The notes under the pieces: model-generated
What the model saw: only the letters and a program-made list of their open reading frames with translations
Database searches by the model: none
What the model was told of the DNA's origin: nothing
Translations under genes and position numbers: made by a program
From: Mesorhizobium sp. M1E.F.Ca.ET.045.02.1.1
GTDB lineage: Bacteria > Pseudomonadota > Alphaproteobacteria > Rhizobiales > Rhizobiaceae
NCBI RefSeq assembly: GCF_003952485.1
Contig: NZ_CP034447.1
Span: forward strand, 6,338,501 to 6,402,500
Reading direction: 5' to 3'
DNA: 64,000 bases
Shown here: piece after piece, positions 17,701 to 26,275 of the stretch
Numbering within the stretch: the stretch's first letter is position 1
How the letters are laid out: the number at the start of each line of letters is the position of its first letter

Positions 17701-18951
17701 TCAGCCCCGAGCCAGGCGCGCATCGGCCAAACCAGGGACGGGTTTCGTCTTGCCGCTGAGCCGCGCGCCCAAGGTCAGCGCCGGCGGAAAATTGCGGACG
17801 ATCGCCTCCATCAGCGCGGCGCCGCCGGGGCCAAGGGCGATTCGGGCGATGGCCTCGGCAGCAAGAATCCGCGTCGCGAACAATCTTCTCCAGGCCGCCT
17901 CGTAGCGTCTGCCGGCCGCCTCGCGTCCTGCCTGTCCCCCTGCCGCCTCGCCGAGCTCTTGAGCCAAGAGCCAGCCGGACTGAAGCGCCATCGATATGCC
18001 CTCGGCAATGATCGGGTGCGACTCGCCGGCGGCATTGCCGACGCGGAAGATGTCCCGTTCGTAGCCGGCGCGGATGCCTGGCCGGATCGGACCGGCCGCA
18101 AGCCATGGACCGTAGAGGCGGGCTTCCACCAGAGCGTCACGCGCGCCCCTGCATGTCGCCCTGATATGATGCTCGACGGCCTCGGCCGCCGAAACATGGC
18201 CGCCGCGTTCGCAGGCGAGGCTGCCGCGCAGCCGGGCGAGCATATCGCGCCTGATGCAGCAGCAGATCGACATGCGGCCATGATCGGCGACCACCATGCC
18301 GCCATAGCCGCCGGGAAAAGTCAGCAGCGGCATCAGGTCGGGCGGCAGCGACGATCCGGTGAAATGCGCCTTGAAGCCGAGGAGGTCGGAGGGACGACTT
18401 TTCTTAACGACCTGGCTCGGCAGCGGTCCCGGCTCCCACGAACCGTGCGCGGCGACGATCACCGGCGCCCGCAGGACCGTCGCCACGTCGCGGGAATTGC
18501 CGCCGGTTGGCCGGATCCGCACTGCTTGGCAGTCGCCATCGCGTTCGATGGCGACGGCGCGGCAGGGCTGGAAGACTTGCGCGCCGGCGGACCGGGCCGC
18601 ACCGAGCAGCAGCGTATCCAGTATGTCGCGGCCCAACGCTCGGCCGAAGCCGCCCCTTGCCGCGAGCGCGGCCTTCGCGCCCGGCATCGGCGCCTCGATA
18701 CAGGCGTCGCCGGAAAAAAGGCCGACGCGGCGGATTTCGGGGCCGGCCTCGGCGCGCCAGGCATCGCCGATCCCGAGCCGGTCGAGCAGCGTGAGATTGC
18801 TTGCCGAGATGTATTCGCCGCACACCTTGCGGCGCGGAAACACGCTCTTCTCCACGATCGCCACGGCCCATCCGCGCCGGGCGAGCGCCAACGCCGCCGA
18901 CGTGCCCGCCGGACCGGCGCCGATGACGACCGCATCGTGGGTGCGCCTCAT
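17701..18951 (-). CDS. FAD-dependent oxidoreductase of the geranylgeranyl-reductase / hydroxylase type
   Basis: A 416-residue flavoprotein. The frame is open upstream, but ATG 18951 gives the canonical dinucleotide fold at once: HDAVVIGAGPAGTSAALALARRGW, then EKSVFPRRKVCGEYIS, as in geranylgeranyl reductase-like and aromatic hydroxylase flavoproteins. The second FAD motif is FRVGNAAGESHPIIAEGISMALQSG. It lies downstream of the type III PKS and methyltransferase genes on the same strand, separated from them by repeat element B. By analogy with phenolic-lipid operons it would oxidise or hydroxylate the polyketide-derived ring, which is inference. Its stop is close to the convergent methyltransferase. 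Confidence 0.85.
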   Translation of the reverse strand: MRRTHDAVVIGAGPAGTSAALALARRGWAVAIVEKSVFPRRKVCGEYISASNLTLLDRLGIGDAWRAEAGPEIRRVGLFSGDACIEAPMPGAKAALAARGGFGRALGRDILDTLLLGAARSAGAQVFQPCRAVAIERDGDCQAVRIRPTGGNSRDVATVLRAPVIVAAHGSWEPGPLPSQVVKKSRPSDLLGFKAHFTGSSLPPDLMPLLTFPGGYGGMVVADHGRMSICCCIRRDMLARLRGSLACERGGHVSAAEAVEHHIRATCRGARDALVEARLYGPWLAAGPIRPGIRAGYERDIFRVGNAAGESHPIIAEGISMALQSGWLLAQELGEAAGGQAGREAAGRRYEAAWRRLFATRILAAEAIARIALGPGGAALMEAIVRNFPPALTLGARLSGKTKPVPGLADARLARG

Positions 18952-18964
18952 GGCGTTGTTCCAG

Positions 18965-19106
18965 CTTGGGTTCCTCGCCCCCACGAAGGTGGGGGAGAGG
19001 TGGCTCGGCGAAGCCGAGACGGAGAGGGGGAGCGCCCTACGAAGGCCCCCTCTCCGGCCGCTTGGCGGCCACCTCTCCTCCGCTCCGCCGGGGCGAGGAA
19101 CCCAAG
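18965..19106. repeat. Palindromic intergenic element, family B (copy 2)
   Basis: A close copy of the element at 8770, here bounded by a perfect 17-bp inverted repeat, CTTGGGTTCCTCGCCCC at 18965-18981 and its complement at 19090-19106. It lies inside the PKS operon, between the methyltransferase and flavoprotein genes. As RNA it would form a long hairpin that could attenuate the downstream flavoprotein gene. Confidence 0.85.
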
Positions 19107-19132
19107 TTTTGTAGGGTCGCGCCGCAATCTCC

Positions 19133-19903
19133 CTACTCCCACTTGTGAGGGGCGGACGTGGCCATAATTCCATGTGCCATTGTCTTGTAGGCCCTCGCAT
19201 CATCCCCGCACGCCCCAACAAAGACGTGGGAGAAAGGCCCGGCTCGCCGCTCTTCCAGCGGCCTGCCGCCGACGGCGCTCCAGATGTCGGAAAGCTCCGT
19301 GCCGCGGAAGCCGGCGCGCACGCTCTGAGCGGCGTCATGCCTGGTGACGTCATTGGCGCCGATCGCCGGCAGAAGACGGGTCGCGGCCAGCGCGAAGCCT
19401 GCCCGCAGCGGCTCCGTCGCCAGGATGAGCGGAGCCCTGCGCTGCAAAAGCGAAAACAGGCGCAGCAGTCCGTCGTCACCGAAATGATGCAGGAACAGGT
19501 TGACGGTGATCGCGTCGAAGGCCCTGCCATCCGCCGTCTGCGCCCAGTCGAAGACATCGGCGGTGATGGTTTCGAGCGTCCAGCCCAGCCCGGCGAAATC
19601 CGCCGTGAGCCGTGGCGTGACGAGGCCGACGCGGTCGAGCATCGTCAGTTCCACCCCATGCCAGTCCCTTGCCATGCGCCGCGCCACCTTGAGCATAAAG
19701 GTGCCGTCGCCGGCGCCGATCTCCAGGATGCGGCCGGGCGGCCTGGCCATGAATTTCCGCAGCAGCGAGGCCATGATCGGCGCCTGGAACATCAGCGCGT
19801 TGATGCGGGCCAGATCGCGGCGCGAGCGTAGCGCCCGCGCATCGTCGGCCGCGAGGCGGTCGAGGATTTCCGGAACGAGGCTGCGTTGAGCGAGCGGGCT
19901 CAT
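19133..19903 (-). CDS. SAM-dependent methyltransferase in the type III PKS operon
   Basis: A 256-residue class I methyltransferase starting at ATG 19903, which overlaps the stop of the PKS gene in an ATGA, so the two are translationally coupled. SAM motif I is RILEIGAGDGTFMLKVARRM, with LTMLDRVGLVTPRL as the second strand and FDAITVNLFLHHFGDDGLLRLF as the post-motif region. It is related to the Methyltransf_12/25 group rather than to the integral-membrane isoprenylcysteine type found beside some bacterial type III PKSs. The likely job is O- or C-methylation of the polyketide product. Confidence 0.85.
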   Translation of the reverse strand: MSPLAQRSLVPEILDRLAADDARALRSRRDLARINALMFQAPIMASLLRKFMARPPGRILEIGAGDGTFMLKVARRMARDWHGVELTMLDRVGLVTPRLTADFAGLGWTLETITADVFDWAQTADGRAFDAITVNLFLHHFGDDGLLRLFSLLQRRAPLILATEPLRAGFALAATRLLPAIGANDVTRHDAAQSVRAGFRGTELSDIWSAVGGRPLEERRAGPFSHVFVGACGDDARAYKTMAHGIMATSAPHKWE

Positions 19904-20967
19904 GAGACGGTCCGGAACAGCATGGTCTCGGCCGTCAGGCCGGGTCCGAACGACATGGCGCAGCCGAGCAATCCGCCTGGCGCCTTCAGCATCTCTTCCA
20001 TCACGAACATGACTGTCGCCGACGACATGTTGCCGTATCGGCGCAGCACCTCGCGCGACGGCGCGAGCGCGGCCGGCGCGAGGTTCAGCGCCCTCTCGAC
20101 GGCGTCGAGAATGGTGCGTCCGCCGGGATGCACGGCCCAGAGGTCGATCGCGTCCGGCGGCCGGCCGCCGAGGATGGCGTCCTGGTTGCCACGCAGCGCT
20201 TCCTGGATCGCCGCCGGCACCTGGCCGGAGAGAAACATGTCGAAGCCATGGTCGCGGATATCCCAGGTCATCAGCTCCCGCCGCTCGTCCGCGACGGTGC
20301 AACGGAAACTGTCGAGCTCGATGCCGGTCGGCTCGGCGGTGACGAGGCTCGCCGCGCAGCCGTCGCCCCAAAGGCAGAAGGACAAAAGCTTTTCCAGCTC
20401 GGCAGTTTCCCTCAGATGCAGCGTGCAGACCTCGATGTTGACCAGGAGGACCCTGGCCTGCGGGTCGGAGCGGACGATATGGCGGGCAAGCTTGAGGCCG
20501 TTGATCGCCGCATAGCAGCCCATGAACCCGATCATCGTGCGTTCGACACCGTCCGGCAGGCCGCAGCGCTGAACCAGGTCGAGGTCGATGCCGGGCGCCG
20601 AGAAACCGGTGCAGGAGGTGACGATGAGGTGGGTGACGCGCGATGCCTCTTCGCCAAGGCGCAGCCCGTCGACGGCCTTTTGCGCCAGGACGGGTGCGGC
20701 TTGGCTGAACATCGCCATTCTGGCCGCCGTTCCGGGAAACGCGCCGCGCCTGAAGGTTCCGCCAAGATCGGCCGATGGCCCCTCGGGGTCGAGAGCGGGC
20801 GCAAAGCATGAGAAGCGATGCTCGATGCCGGCAAGGCCGGCCATGCGTTCGAATATCCTCCTGCGATCGGCCGCGAGCATGGAGGCGGCGTAGCGCAGGT
20901 AGAACTGGTGGACCTCATGCTCCGGAACCGCTGTCGCGATCCGGTTGATATAGGCGTTCACGGGCAT
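19900..20967 (-). CDS. Type III polyketide synthase (chalcone-synthase-like)
   Basis: A 355-residue homodimeric ketosynthase that extends an acyl-CoA starter with malonyl-CoA and cyclises the chain. The catalytic triad is visible: Cys in ERTMIGFMGCYAAINGLKLA (about residue 150), His in DLWAVHPGGRTILDAVE and Asn in RRYGNMSSATVMFVMEE. The glycine-rich C-terminal motif is present as SFGPGLTAETMLF. It begins MPVNAYINRIATAVPEHE, the usual thiolase-fold start. It heads an operon with a methyltransferase (ATGA overlap) and a flavoprotein, an arrangement like the Streptomyces srsABC phenolic-lipid locus. Long-chain or aromatic starters are both possible; the product is unknown. Confidence 0.92.
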   Translation of the reverse strand: MPVNAYINRIATAVPEHEVHQFYLRYAASMLAADRRRIFERMAGLAGIEHRFSCFAPALDPEGPSADLGGTFRRGAFPGTAARMAMFSQAAPVLAQKAVDGLRLGEEASRVTHLIVTSCTGFSAPGIDLDLVQRCGLPDGVERTMIGFMGCYAAINGLKLARHIVRSDPQARVLLVNIEVCTLHLRETAELEKLLSFCLWGDGCAASLVTAEPTGIELDSFRCTVADERRELMTWDIRDHGFDMFLSGQVPAAIQEALRGNQDAILGGRPPDAIDLWAVHPGGRTILDAVERALNLAPAALAPSREVLRRYGNMSSATVMFVMEEMLKAPGGLLGCAMSFGPGLTAETMLFRTVS

Positions 20968-21054
20968 GCACGGTCTCCCTGGGCGTCGGGCGCGGTGCGC
21001 GCTGTTGCCGGAGGGGTTTCTTGCTCATGAGCGCCCCTGTCAGGCGCCAGGCTC

Positions 21055-21080
21055 TGAGCGTTGCCTGTTCGATAAACGTT
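21055..21080. promoter_or_regulatory. Motif shared with 21551-21575, upstream of the PKS operon
   Basis: A 26-base stretch beginning TGAGCGTTGCCTGTTCGATA and ending AACGTT lies 88-113 bp upstream of the PKS start. It recurs almost exactly about 500 bp to the right (one substitution and one missing A). Read on the minus strand, it is oriented towards the PKS gene. It may be a regulator site or an alternative sigma-factor promoter. Confidence 0.4.
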
Positions 21081-21206
21081 TCGGAAAACCTGTTTCTTCC
21101 CCGTCGCGTGATCCCGAACCTAAAAGGCTTGGAGGGGATGATAGGCAAAATCAAAGTGTTACAGCCTTTTCCGCCCCGTTAGCAGCAGGCAAGGACTTCG
21201 GGCCGA

Positions 21207-21365
21207 TCACTTGCTGCCTTGCACCACTCCGGGCACGATCAAGACGCCCTGGTCGCGCTCCGAATATCTGAAGCCGATAAAGAACAAGGCGATGATGATG
21301 AGGCAGACCGCCAACACGGTGGCGAGGATCCTTCCCGGGTTATCGGCAGGCGGTTTGTCTTCCAT
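21207..21365 (-). CDS. Small single-pass membrane protein
   Basis: A 52-residue protein from ATG 21365. It has a short hydrophilic N-terminus (MEDKPPADNPGR), one strong membrane helix (ILATVLAVCLIIIALFFIGF) and a charged tail ending VLIVPGVVQGSK. The frame is open further upstream but that part looks non-coding. I do not recognise a family. It stands alone between the PKS operon and the copper region, with a copy of the 25-26 base motif 186 bp upstream of its start. Confidence 0.5.
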   Translation of the reverse strand: MEDKPPADNPGRILATVLAVCLIIIALFFIGFRYSERDQGVLIVPGVVQGSK

Positions 21366-21550
21366 GGCAGTTCGCCTCGCATAATAAACCCTGCGAGACC
21401 GGCAAGGGTTCCGAGATCCAGGGCGTTCGTCGGATTGGGGGAATGCCGAGCGCCCTGCCGCGATCACGTGACATCGATGACCACCATCAGCCCGCCGCTC
21501 TTTTCCGGCCCCACACTGCGCCTTCGGGCGCGCAGCGCGGACGCGGGCAT

Positions 21551-21575
21551 TGAGCGTTGCGTGTTCGATAACGTT
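21551..21575. promoter_or_regulatory. Second copy of the 25-26 base motif
   Basis: TGAGCGTTGCGTGTTCGATA followed by ACGTT matches the sequence at 21055-21080 with one substitution and one base missing. It lies upstream of the small membrane protein on the minus strand and 153 bp before the plus-strand copper region. It is the only clear feature in the 360-bp gap from 21366 to 21727. Confidence 0.4.
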
Positions 21576-21727
21576 CTCAGGGCCGATTTCGTCCGAGGAA
21601 ATGACAGGCGCGCCAGGATCGGGCTAAAGTATGGCTTGGCCAGGATGAGACTCGATGCCGCGCCCAGGGAGAGATCACGGGCCTGCATCTTGCAAAAGCC
21701 GGATTTTGCCGTCAGCCTAAGCGGGCA

Positions 21728-22111
21728 ATGGCTCGGCTATCGCCAAAACACCTCCTCGTCATGCTGCTCGCGGTCTTCCTGACCGCGGGGTTCAGTCTGT
21801 CCGCCGTACAGGCCAGCACCATGTCGGTCCGAATGACGGGCGCCATGGCCATGCCTGCCGATACGGGCATGGGCAAAATGGCCGGCTCAGACATGAAGGG
21901 CGATTGCAACGCCTGTCTCAAGGACACGGGCGACAAAGGCAGCCCGATGCAGTGCCCGCCGGCCTGCATCGCCCCGGCGCTCGCCGTGCTGCCGCAAGAT
22001 TTCGGGGTAACGCCGGCCCCCCTGGGGCAGCAGCCATCGGCCTTGCCAGCTCCGCTCCTGCACGGGCGAAGTTCCCTGCCCGACCCATACCCTCCAAGAC
22101 CCAGCGCCTGA
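21728..22111 (+). CDS. Small secreted Met/Cys-containing protein at the head of the copper region
   Basis: A 127-residue protein with a signal peptide (KHLLVMLLAVFLTAGFSLSAVQA). The mature part is rich in Met (MRMTGAMAMPADTGMGKMAGSDMKG) and has four Cys in CNACLKDTGDKGSPMQCPPAC. It ends with a Pro-rich tail. Met runs and Cys pairs are common in periplasmic copper-binding proteins, and the gene is followed in the same direction by a multicopper oxidase and DUF411 protein, so a copper-handling role is plausible. I do not recognise a named family. Confidence 0.6.
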   Translation: MARLSPKHLLVMLLAVFLTAGFSLSAVQASTMSVRMTGAMAMPADTGMGKMAGSDMKGDCNACLKDTGDKGSPMQCPPACIAPALAVLPQDFGVTPAPLGQQPSALPAPLLHGRSSLPDPYPPRPSA

Positions 22112-22246
22112 CGCCGTTTCAGCCGCAACACGGCTGATCCCCGGCGCCTGATCGCCTGCGCGCATGGTTGCGCCGTGGGCGCGCATGGCAATCCAGGTCG
22201 ATGCCGAACCATTCGCCATCGATAGCGATCGCAAAGGGTCAGAAGG

Positions 22247-23683
22247 GTGAATTACGATTTCAAATGCCACTTATCGCGCCGAGGCTTTCTCGGCGCGGCG
22301 GCGGGGCTTGCAGTGTCCGCTTCGTTACGTCCCGCCGTGGCCTCCGGCGTCGACGAGCGCAGCATCAAGGTCGCGCCCAGCCAGGCGCGGCTCACCGGGC
22401 AGGACGGCCCTGCAACCGCTGTCTGGGCGTATAATGGCACCGTCCCCGGTCCGGCGTTGCGGCTCAGGCAAGGCCAGCCGGTCCGCATCACCGTCGAAAA
22501 CGGGTTGGACGAGGACACGACTGTCCACTGGCATGGAATCCGCCTGCCGAACGCCATGGACGGGGTGCCGGGGCTTACGCAGTCGCCCATCAAGCCGGGC
22601 GGAAGCTTCGTCTACGAATTCACGCCGCCGGATGCAGGTACCTTCTGGTACCATCCGCATGCCGACAGCCTGGTGCAGATCGGCCGCGGCTTGGCCGGCC
22701 CGCTGATCGTCGAGGAGGCCGAGCCGGTCGCAGTCGACCGCGATGTCCTGTGGCTGCTGCAGGACTGGCGGCTCACCAAAGACGGCCGGATCGCCGGCGG
22801 CTTCGGCAGCATGATGGATGCCTCGATGTCCGGACGCGTCGGCAATCTCGTGACCGTCAACGGGCAGGCGCAGGGCGGTCAAGGCGTGCGGGCCGGCGAG
22901 CGCCTCAGGCTGCGACTCGCCAATGCCTCGCTTGCCCGCATGATGGCGCTTCGCTTCGAAGGCCACCGGCCGGTCGTCCTGGCGATCGACGGCCAGCCTT
23001 GCGACCCGCACGAGCCTGAAGATGGCCGTCTGGTGCTGGCGCCCGCCATGCGCATCGACATCGCGCTCGACATGCAGGGCGATCCCGGCAGCCGGCATGA
23101 CGTGATCGACGATTTTTACGACGGCCTCGCCTATCGGCTGACCACGCTCGCCTACGACAAGGCGCCTCCGCTCAGGGCGCATCCGCTCGACACGCCACTG
23201 GCCCTGCCGCGGAATCCGCTGCCCGAGCCCGACCTGGCGAACGCCGTGCGGCAGGAGGTCGTGCTGCAAGGCGGCATGATGGGCGGCGGCAAGCTCGCTG
23301 GCGTCGGCGGGATGATGGGCATGGCGATGCCTGGCATGAACGGCACGGCGGCCTGGTCGATCAACGGCATATCGATGACCGGCGACGGTCATGCCGGCAT
23401 GACGCCGCAGTTTACGCTGCGGCGGGGCGTCACCTGCCACCTAACAATTCGCAACGAAACTGCCTGGTGGCACCCAATGCACGTGCACGGGTTCAGCCTT
23501 TTGCTGCTCTCCCGCAACGGCTCGCCCGTGCCGCACCGGCAATGGCAGGACACGGTGCTGCTTGCGCCGAAGGACACGGTCGAATGCGCCTTCGTCGCCG
23601 ACAATCCCGGCGACTGGATGCTGCACTGCCACGTCGTCGACCACCAGATGGCCGGCCTGATGACCGTGTTCCGGGTGACCTGA
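22247..23683 (+). CDS. Multicopper oxidase, Tat-exported (first copy)
   Basis: A 478-residue periplasmic copper oxidase. GTG 22247 is the only workable start and is preceded by AGAAGG. The Tat signal SRRGFLGAAAGLAVSASL is at residues 10-28. All copper-ligand motifs are present: TTVHWHGIRLP, FWYHPHADS, HPMHVHGFSL and the T1/T3 motif MLHCHVVDHQMAGLM. A Met/Gly-rich segment (GGMMGGGKLAGVGGMMGMAM) before the last cupredoxin domain resembles the Met-rich copper-binding insert of CueO-like enzymes. Expected role: oxidation of Cu(I) or phenolic substrates in the periplasm. It is followed after 34 bp by the DUF411 gene. Confidence 0.93.
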   Translation: MNYDFKCHLSRRGFLGAAAGLAVSASLRPAVASGVDERSIKVAPSQARLTGQDGPATAVWAYNGTVPGPALRLRQGQPVRITVENGLDEDTTVHWHGIRLPNAMDGVPGLTQSPIKPGGSFVYEFTPPDAGTFWYHPHADSLVQIGRGLAGPLIVEEAEPVAVDRDVLWLLQDWRLTKDGRIAGGFGSMMDASMSGRVGNLVTVNGQAQGGQGVRAGERLRLRLANASLARMMALRFEGHRPVVLAIDGQPCDPHEPEDGRLVLAPAMRIDIALDMQGDPGSRHDVIDDFYDGLAYRLTTLAYDKAPPLRAHPLDTPLALPRNPLPEPDLANAVRQEVVLQGGMMGGGKLAGVGGMMGMAMPGMNGTAAWSINGISMTGDGHAGMTPQFTLRRGVTCHLTIRNETAWWHPMHVHGFSLLLLSRNGSPVPHRQWQDTVLLAPKDTVECAFVADNPGDWMLHCHVVDHQMAGLMTVFRVT

Positions 23684-23717
23684 ATCAATCCAACCATCAA
23701 CCAAGGAGAACTGCAAA

Positions 23718-24158
23718 ATGAAACTGACTTACGCGCTGACCGCCCTCGGCCTTGCAATCGCAACGCCGCTGCCGGCACTCGCCGCGACGATCGATGCGGT
23801 GATGTACAAGAATCCGCAATGCAGCTGCTGCGAGGCTTATGCCGCCTATCTCGAACAGAACGGCTTCAAGGTCGATATCAAGCCGGTCAACAATCTGTCC
23901 CAGATCAGCAGCGATGCCGGCGTGCCCACCGACCTCGAAGGCTGCCACACGATCATGGTCGACGGCTATGTGGTCGACGGCCTGGTGCCGGTCGATGTCG
24001 TCAAGAAGCTGTTGACAGAACGGCCCGCCATTACGGGGATCACGCTGGCCGGCATGCCGGCGGGCGCGCCCGGCATGGGCGGCGCAAAGAACGAGACCTG
24101 GACGGTCTACGCCTTTACCAAGGACGGCAAGGCGCCGACCGTCTATGCGACGGAATGA
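23718..24158 (+). CDS. DUF411 metal-binding protein
   Basis: A 146-residue exported protein preceded by the strong ribosome site AAGGAG. A signal peptide ends in PALAA. The DUF411 core starts IDAVMYKNPQCSCCEAYAAYL, with the CxCC metal-binding motif, continues GVPTDLEGCHTIMVDGYVVDGLVPVDVVKKLL and ends in the P-A-I-T-GITLAGMPAGAPGM loop typical of the family. DUF411 proteins occur in copper and other metal resistance loci and probably bind Cu(I) in the periplasm. Its stop overlaps the next gene in an ATGA. Confidence 0.9.
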   Translation: MKLTYALTALGLAIATPLPALAATIDAVMYKNPQCSCCEAYAAYLEQNGFKVDIKPVNNLSQISSDAGVPTDLEGCHTIMVDGYVVDGLVPVDVVKKLLTERPAITGITLAGMPAGAPGMGGAKNETWTVYAFTKDGKAPTVYATE

Positions 24159-24697
24159 GCTCCATGACCGCAAGCAAACTGGCCGTCGCCCTTTCGGCAA
24201 TGCTGCTCGCAGCCTCGCTGCCCGCTGCGGCGGCCGAGGCGCCGCAGAACTTCGCCGTTCTCGATACGCCCGCCGCAGTGCCGGAGATCGGCTTCGCGGA
24301 CGCTGCCGGCCAGCCGAAGACGCTGGCCGCCTATTCCGGCAAGGTGGTGTTGCTCAACATCTGGGCGACCTGGTGCGGGCCCTGTCGCGAGGAAATGCCG
24401 ACGCTCGACCGTCTGCAGACCGAGCTCGGCGGGCCGGACTTCGAGGTCGTCGCCCTGTCGATGGATCGCAAAGGCCCCGACGCCGTGAAGAAGTTCTTCG
24501 CCGAGACCGGCGTCACGCATCTCGCCCTCAACATCGACAGTTCGGGCAAGGCGATGTTCACGCTCGGCGCCCTCGGCCTTCCGATGACCCTGCTGATCGA
24601 CGGCAGCGGCAGGGAGATCGGCCGGCTGATCGGCCCGGCCGAGTGGGATGCCCCCGACATGGTCGACTTCATCCGCGGCCGCATCGCCGCCAAATGA
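24155..24697 (+). CDS. TlpA-like periplasmic thiol-disulfide oxidoreductase
   Basis: A 180-residue protein from ATG 24155, overlapping the DUF411 stop (ATGA). Signal peptide KLAVALSAMLLAASLPAAAA; then the thioredoxin fold with the active site LLNIWATWCGPCREEMPTLD (WCGPC) and cis-Pro in LGLPMTLLIDGSGREIGRLIG. TlpA/ResA proteins reduce disulfides in the periplasm, often those of copper chaperones and cytochrome c apoproteins. Its place between DUF411 and SCO genes fits keeping the metal-binding Cys pairs reduced. The frame is open upstream but that part overlaps DUF411. Confidence 0.9.
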   Translation: MSSMTASKLAVALSAMLLAASLPAAAAEAPQNFAVLDTPAAVPEIGFADAAGQPKTLAAYSGKVVLLNIWATWCGPCREEMPTLDRLQTELGGPDFEVVALSMDRKGPDAVKKFFAETGVTHLALNIDSSGKAMFTLGALGLPMTLLIDGSGREIGRLIGPAEWDAPDMVDFIRGRIAAK

Positions 24698-24711
24698 GAA
24701 GGAAATGACCG

Positions 24712-25446
24712 ATGCTTTTGCAGACCAAGTCGCGTGAGGTCTCCTGGAATGGATGGGCATTGATGCTGCGCGGGCTTGTCGCGCTCGCAGTGCTGGCTTT
24801 CGGCTTCACCCACGGTGCGCGGGCGCATTCGCTGGACGACATCGACGCCATGCTCCAGAGCGGCGAGAAGTATTTCCAGCAGATCGACAAGCCGATGCCC
24901 GACTTCACACTGCGCGCCGCCGATGGGCGCGTGGTGCGGCCGGCCGATCTCGCCGGCAAGGTCGTAGTGCTTCAATTCATCTACACCTCATGCCCGGACG
25001 TTTGCCCGCTGCATGCCGAAAAGATCGCAGAGGTCCAGAAGATGGTGAACTCGACACCGATGAAGGATCGGGTCGTCTTCATCAGCATAACCACCGACCC
25101 GCGGAAAGACACGCCCGATGCGCTCAAGGCCTACGGGCCGACGCACGGGCTGGACCCGGCCAACTGGCTGTTCCTGACCACTGCCCCGGACCAGCCGGAG
25201 GATACGACCCGCAAACTGGCGGAAGCCTTCGGCCACAAGTTCACCCTCGCCGACGACGGCTACCAGATGCACGGCATCGTCACCCATGTGATCGACAAGG
25301 AGGGTCGCTGGCGGGCGAACTTCCACGGACTGAACTTCCAGCCCATCAACCTCGTCACCTTCGTCAACGCGCTCACCAACAATGTCGAGCACCCGCACTA
25401 TGAGCAGCACGAAGGCTGGCTGGCGAAACTGAAGAACCTGCTGTGA
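24712..25446 (+). CDS. SCO1/SenC family copper chaperone
   Basis: A 244-residue membrane-anchored or exported protein; an N-terminal hydrophobic stretch (MLRGLVALAVLAFGFTHGARA) precedes the SCO domain. The copper ligands are present: Cys pair in FIYTSCPDVCPLHAEK and His in GYQMHGIVTHVIDKEG. SCO proteins deliver copper to the CuA site of cytochrome oxidase or act as thiol-redox proteins. A C-terminal extension (NNVEHPHYEQHEGWLAKLKNLL) adds extra histidines. It follows the TlpA gene by 14 bp with GAAGGAA as the ribosome site, and is clearly in the same operon. Confidence 0.92.
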   Translation: MLLQTKSREVSWNGWALMLRGLVALAVLAFGFTHGARAHSLDDIDAMLQSGEKYFQQIDKPMPDFTLRAADGRVVRPADLAGKVVVLQFIYTSCPDVCPLHAEKIAEVQKMVNSTPMKDRVVFISITTDPRKDTPDALKAYGPTHGLDPANWLFLTTAPDQPEDTTRKLAEAFGHKFTLADDGYQMHGIVTHVIDKEGRWRANFHGLNFQPINLVTFVNALTNNVEHPHYEQHEGWLAKLKNLL

Positions 25447-25483
25447 GGCAGGACCACCGCTTTCGAACAAGGAAGGGAGACAC

Positions 25484-26275
25484 ATGTTCACCAGGGCGCA
25501 CACGAGCCGATTCTTCGGCAGTATCTTTCGCACCATCCTGCTCGCCGGCCTGGCGGGATGGTTCCTGCTCAATCCAGGCCTTCCAGGCGCGCGGGGACCG
25601 GCATTCGCAGCCGGCGAAATGTCCCAGGACCAGCTCGACCAACGGATACACGACTACATTCTGGCGCACCCGGAGGTTCTCGTGCAGGCGCTGCAGAGCC
25701 TGGACGAGCGCCAGCGTCAAGCGGAGGCGACCGAGGCCAGGAAGGCGCTCAAGGCGCGAGCGGCCGACATCTTCCACGACAAGCAGAGCCCCGTCGGCGG
25801 TAATGCGCAAGGCAATGTCACCCTGGTCGAGTTCTTCGACTACAATTGCCCCTATTGCCGAATGATGGCGCCGATCATGGAACAGGCCGTGGCCGACGAT
25901 CCGCAGCTTAGAATCGTCTACAAGGAATTTCCCATCCTCGGCCCCGATTCCGTGTTCGCGGCCAAGGCCGCGCTCGCCGCCGACAAGCAGGGCAAATACG
26001 CAGCCTTTCACAAGGCGCTCTATGCGGCAAAGACAAGAGTGACCGAGGCGGTCGTGCTCAAGACCGCCGCCGAGGCCGGGCTGGACGTCGAACGCATGAA
26101 GGCCGATATGCGGCAGCCCGATATCCAGGCATCGATCGACCGCAATACGGAACTGGCCCAGGCGCTGCGGATCACCGGGACGCCGGGCTTCGTCGCCGGC
26201 GATAGGATTTATCCCGGCGCGACCGATCTTGCGACACTGAAGACATTCGTCAATCAAGCGAGGGCCGGCAAATGA
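25484..26275 (+). CDS. DsbA-family thiol-disulfide oxidoreductase
   Basis: A 263-residue periplasmic protein with an N-terminal signal/anchor (IFRTILLAGLAGWFLLNPG). An N-terminal helix region (LDQRIHDYILAHPEVLVQALQSLDERQRQAE) precedes the thioredoxin-like domain, as in the BdbD/ScsC-like group. The active site is FFDYNCPYCRMMAPIME (CPYC) and cis-Pro is in ITGTPGFVAGDRIYPGA. It should oxidise or isomerise periplasmic thiols; ScsC-type members are associated with copper tolerance. It overlaps the next gene in an ATGA. Confidence 0.9.
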   Translation: MFTRAHTSRFFGSIFRTILLAGLAGWFLLNPGLPGARGPAFAAGEMSQDQLDQRIHDYILAHPEVLVQALQSLDERQRQAEATEARKALKARAADIFHDKQSPVGGNAQGNVTLVEFFDYNCPYCRMMAPIMEQAVADDPQLRIVYKEFPILGPDSVFAAKAALAADKQGKYAAFHKALYAAKTRVTEAVVLKTAAEAGLDVERMKADMRQPDIQASIDRNTELAQALRITGTPGFVAGDRIYPGATDLATLKTFVNQARAGK

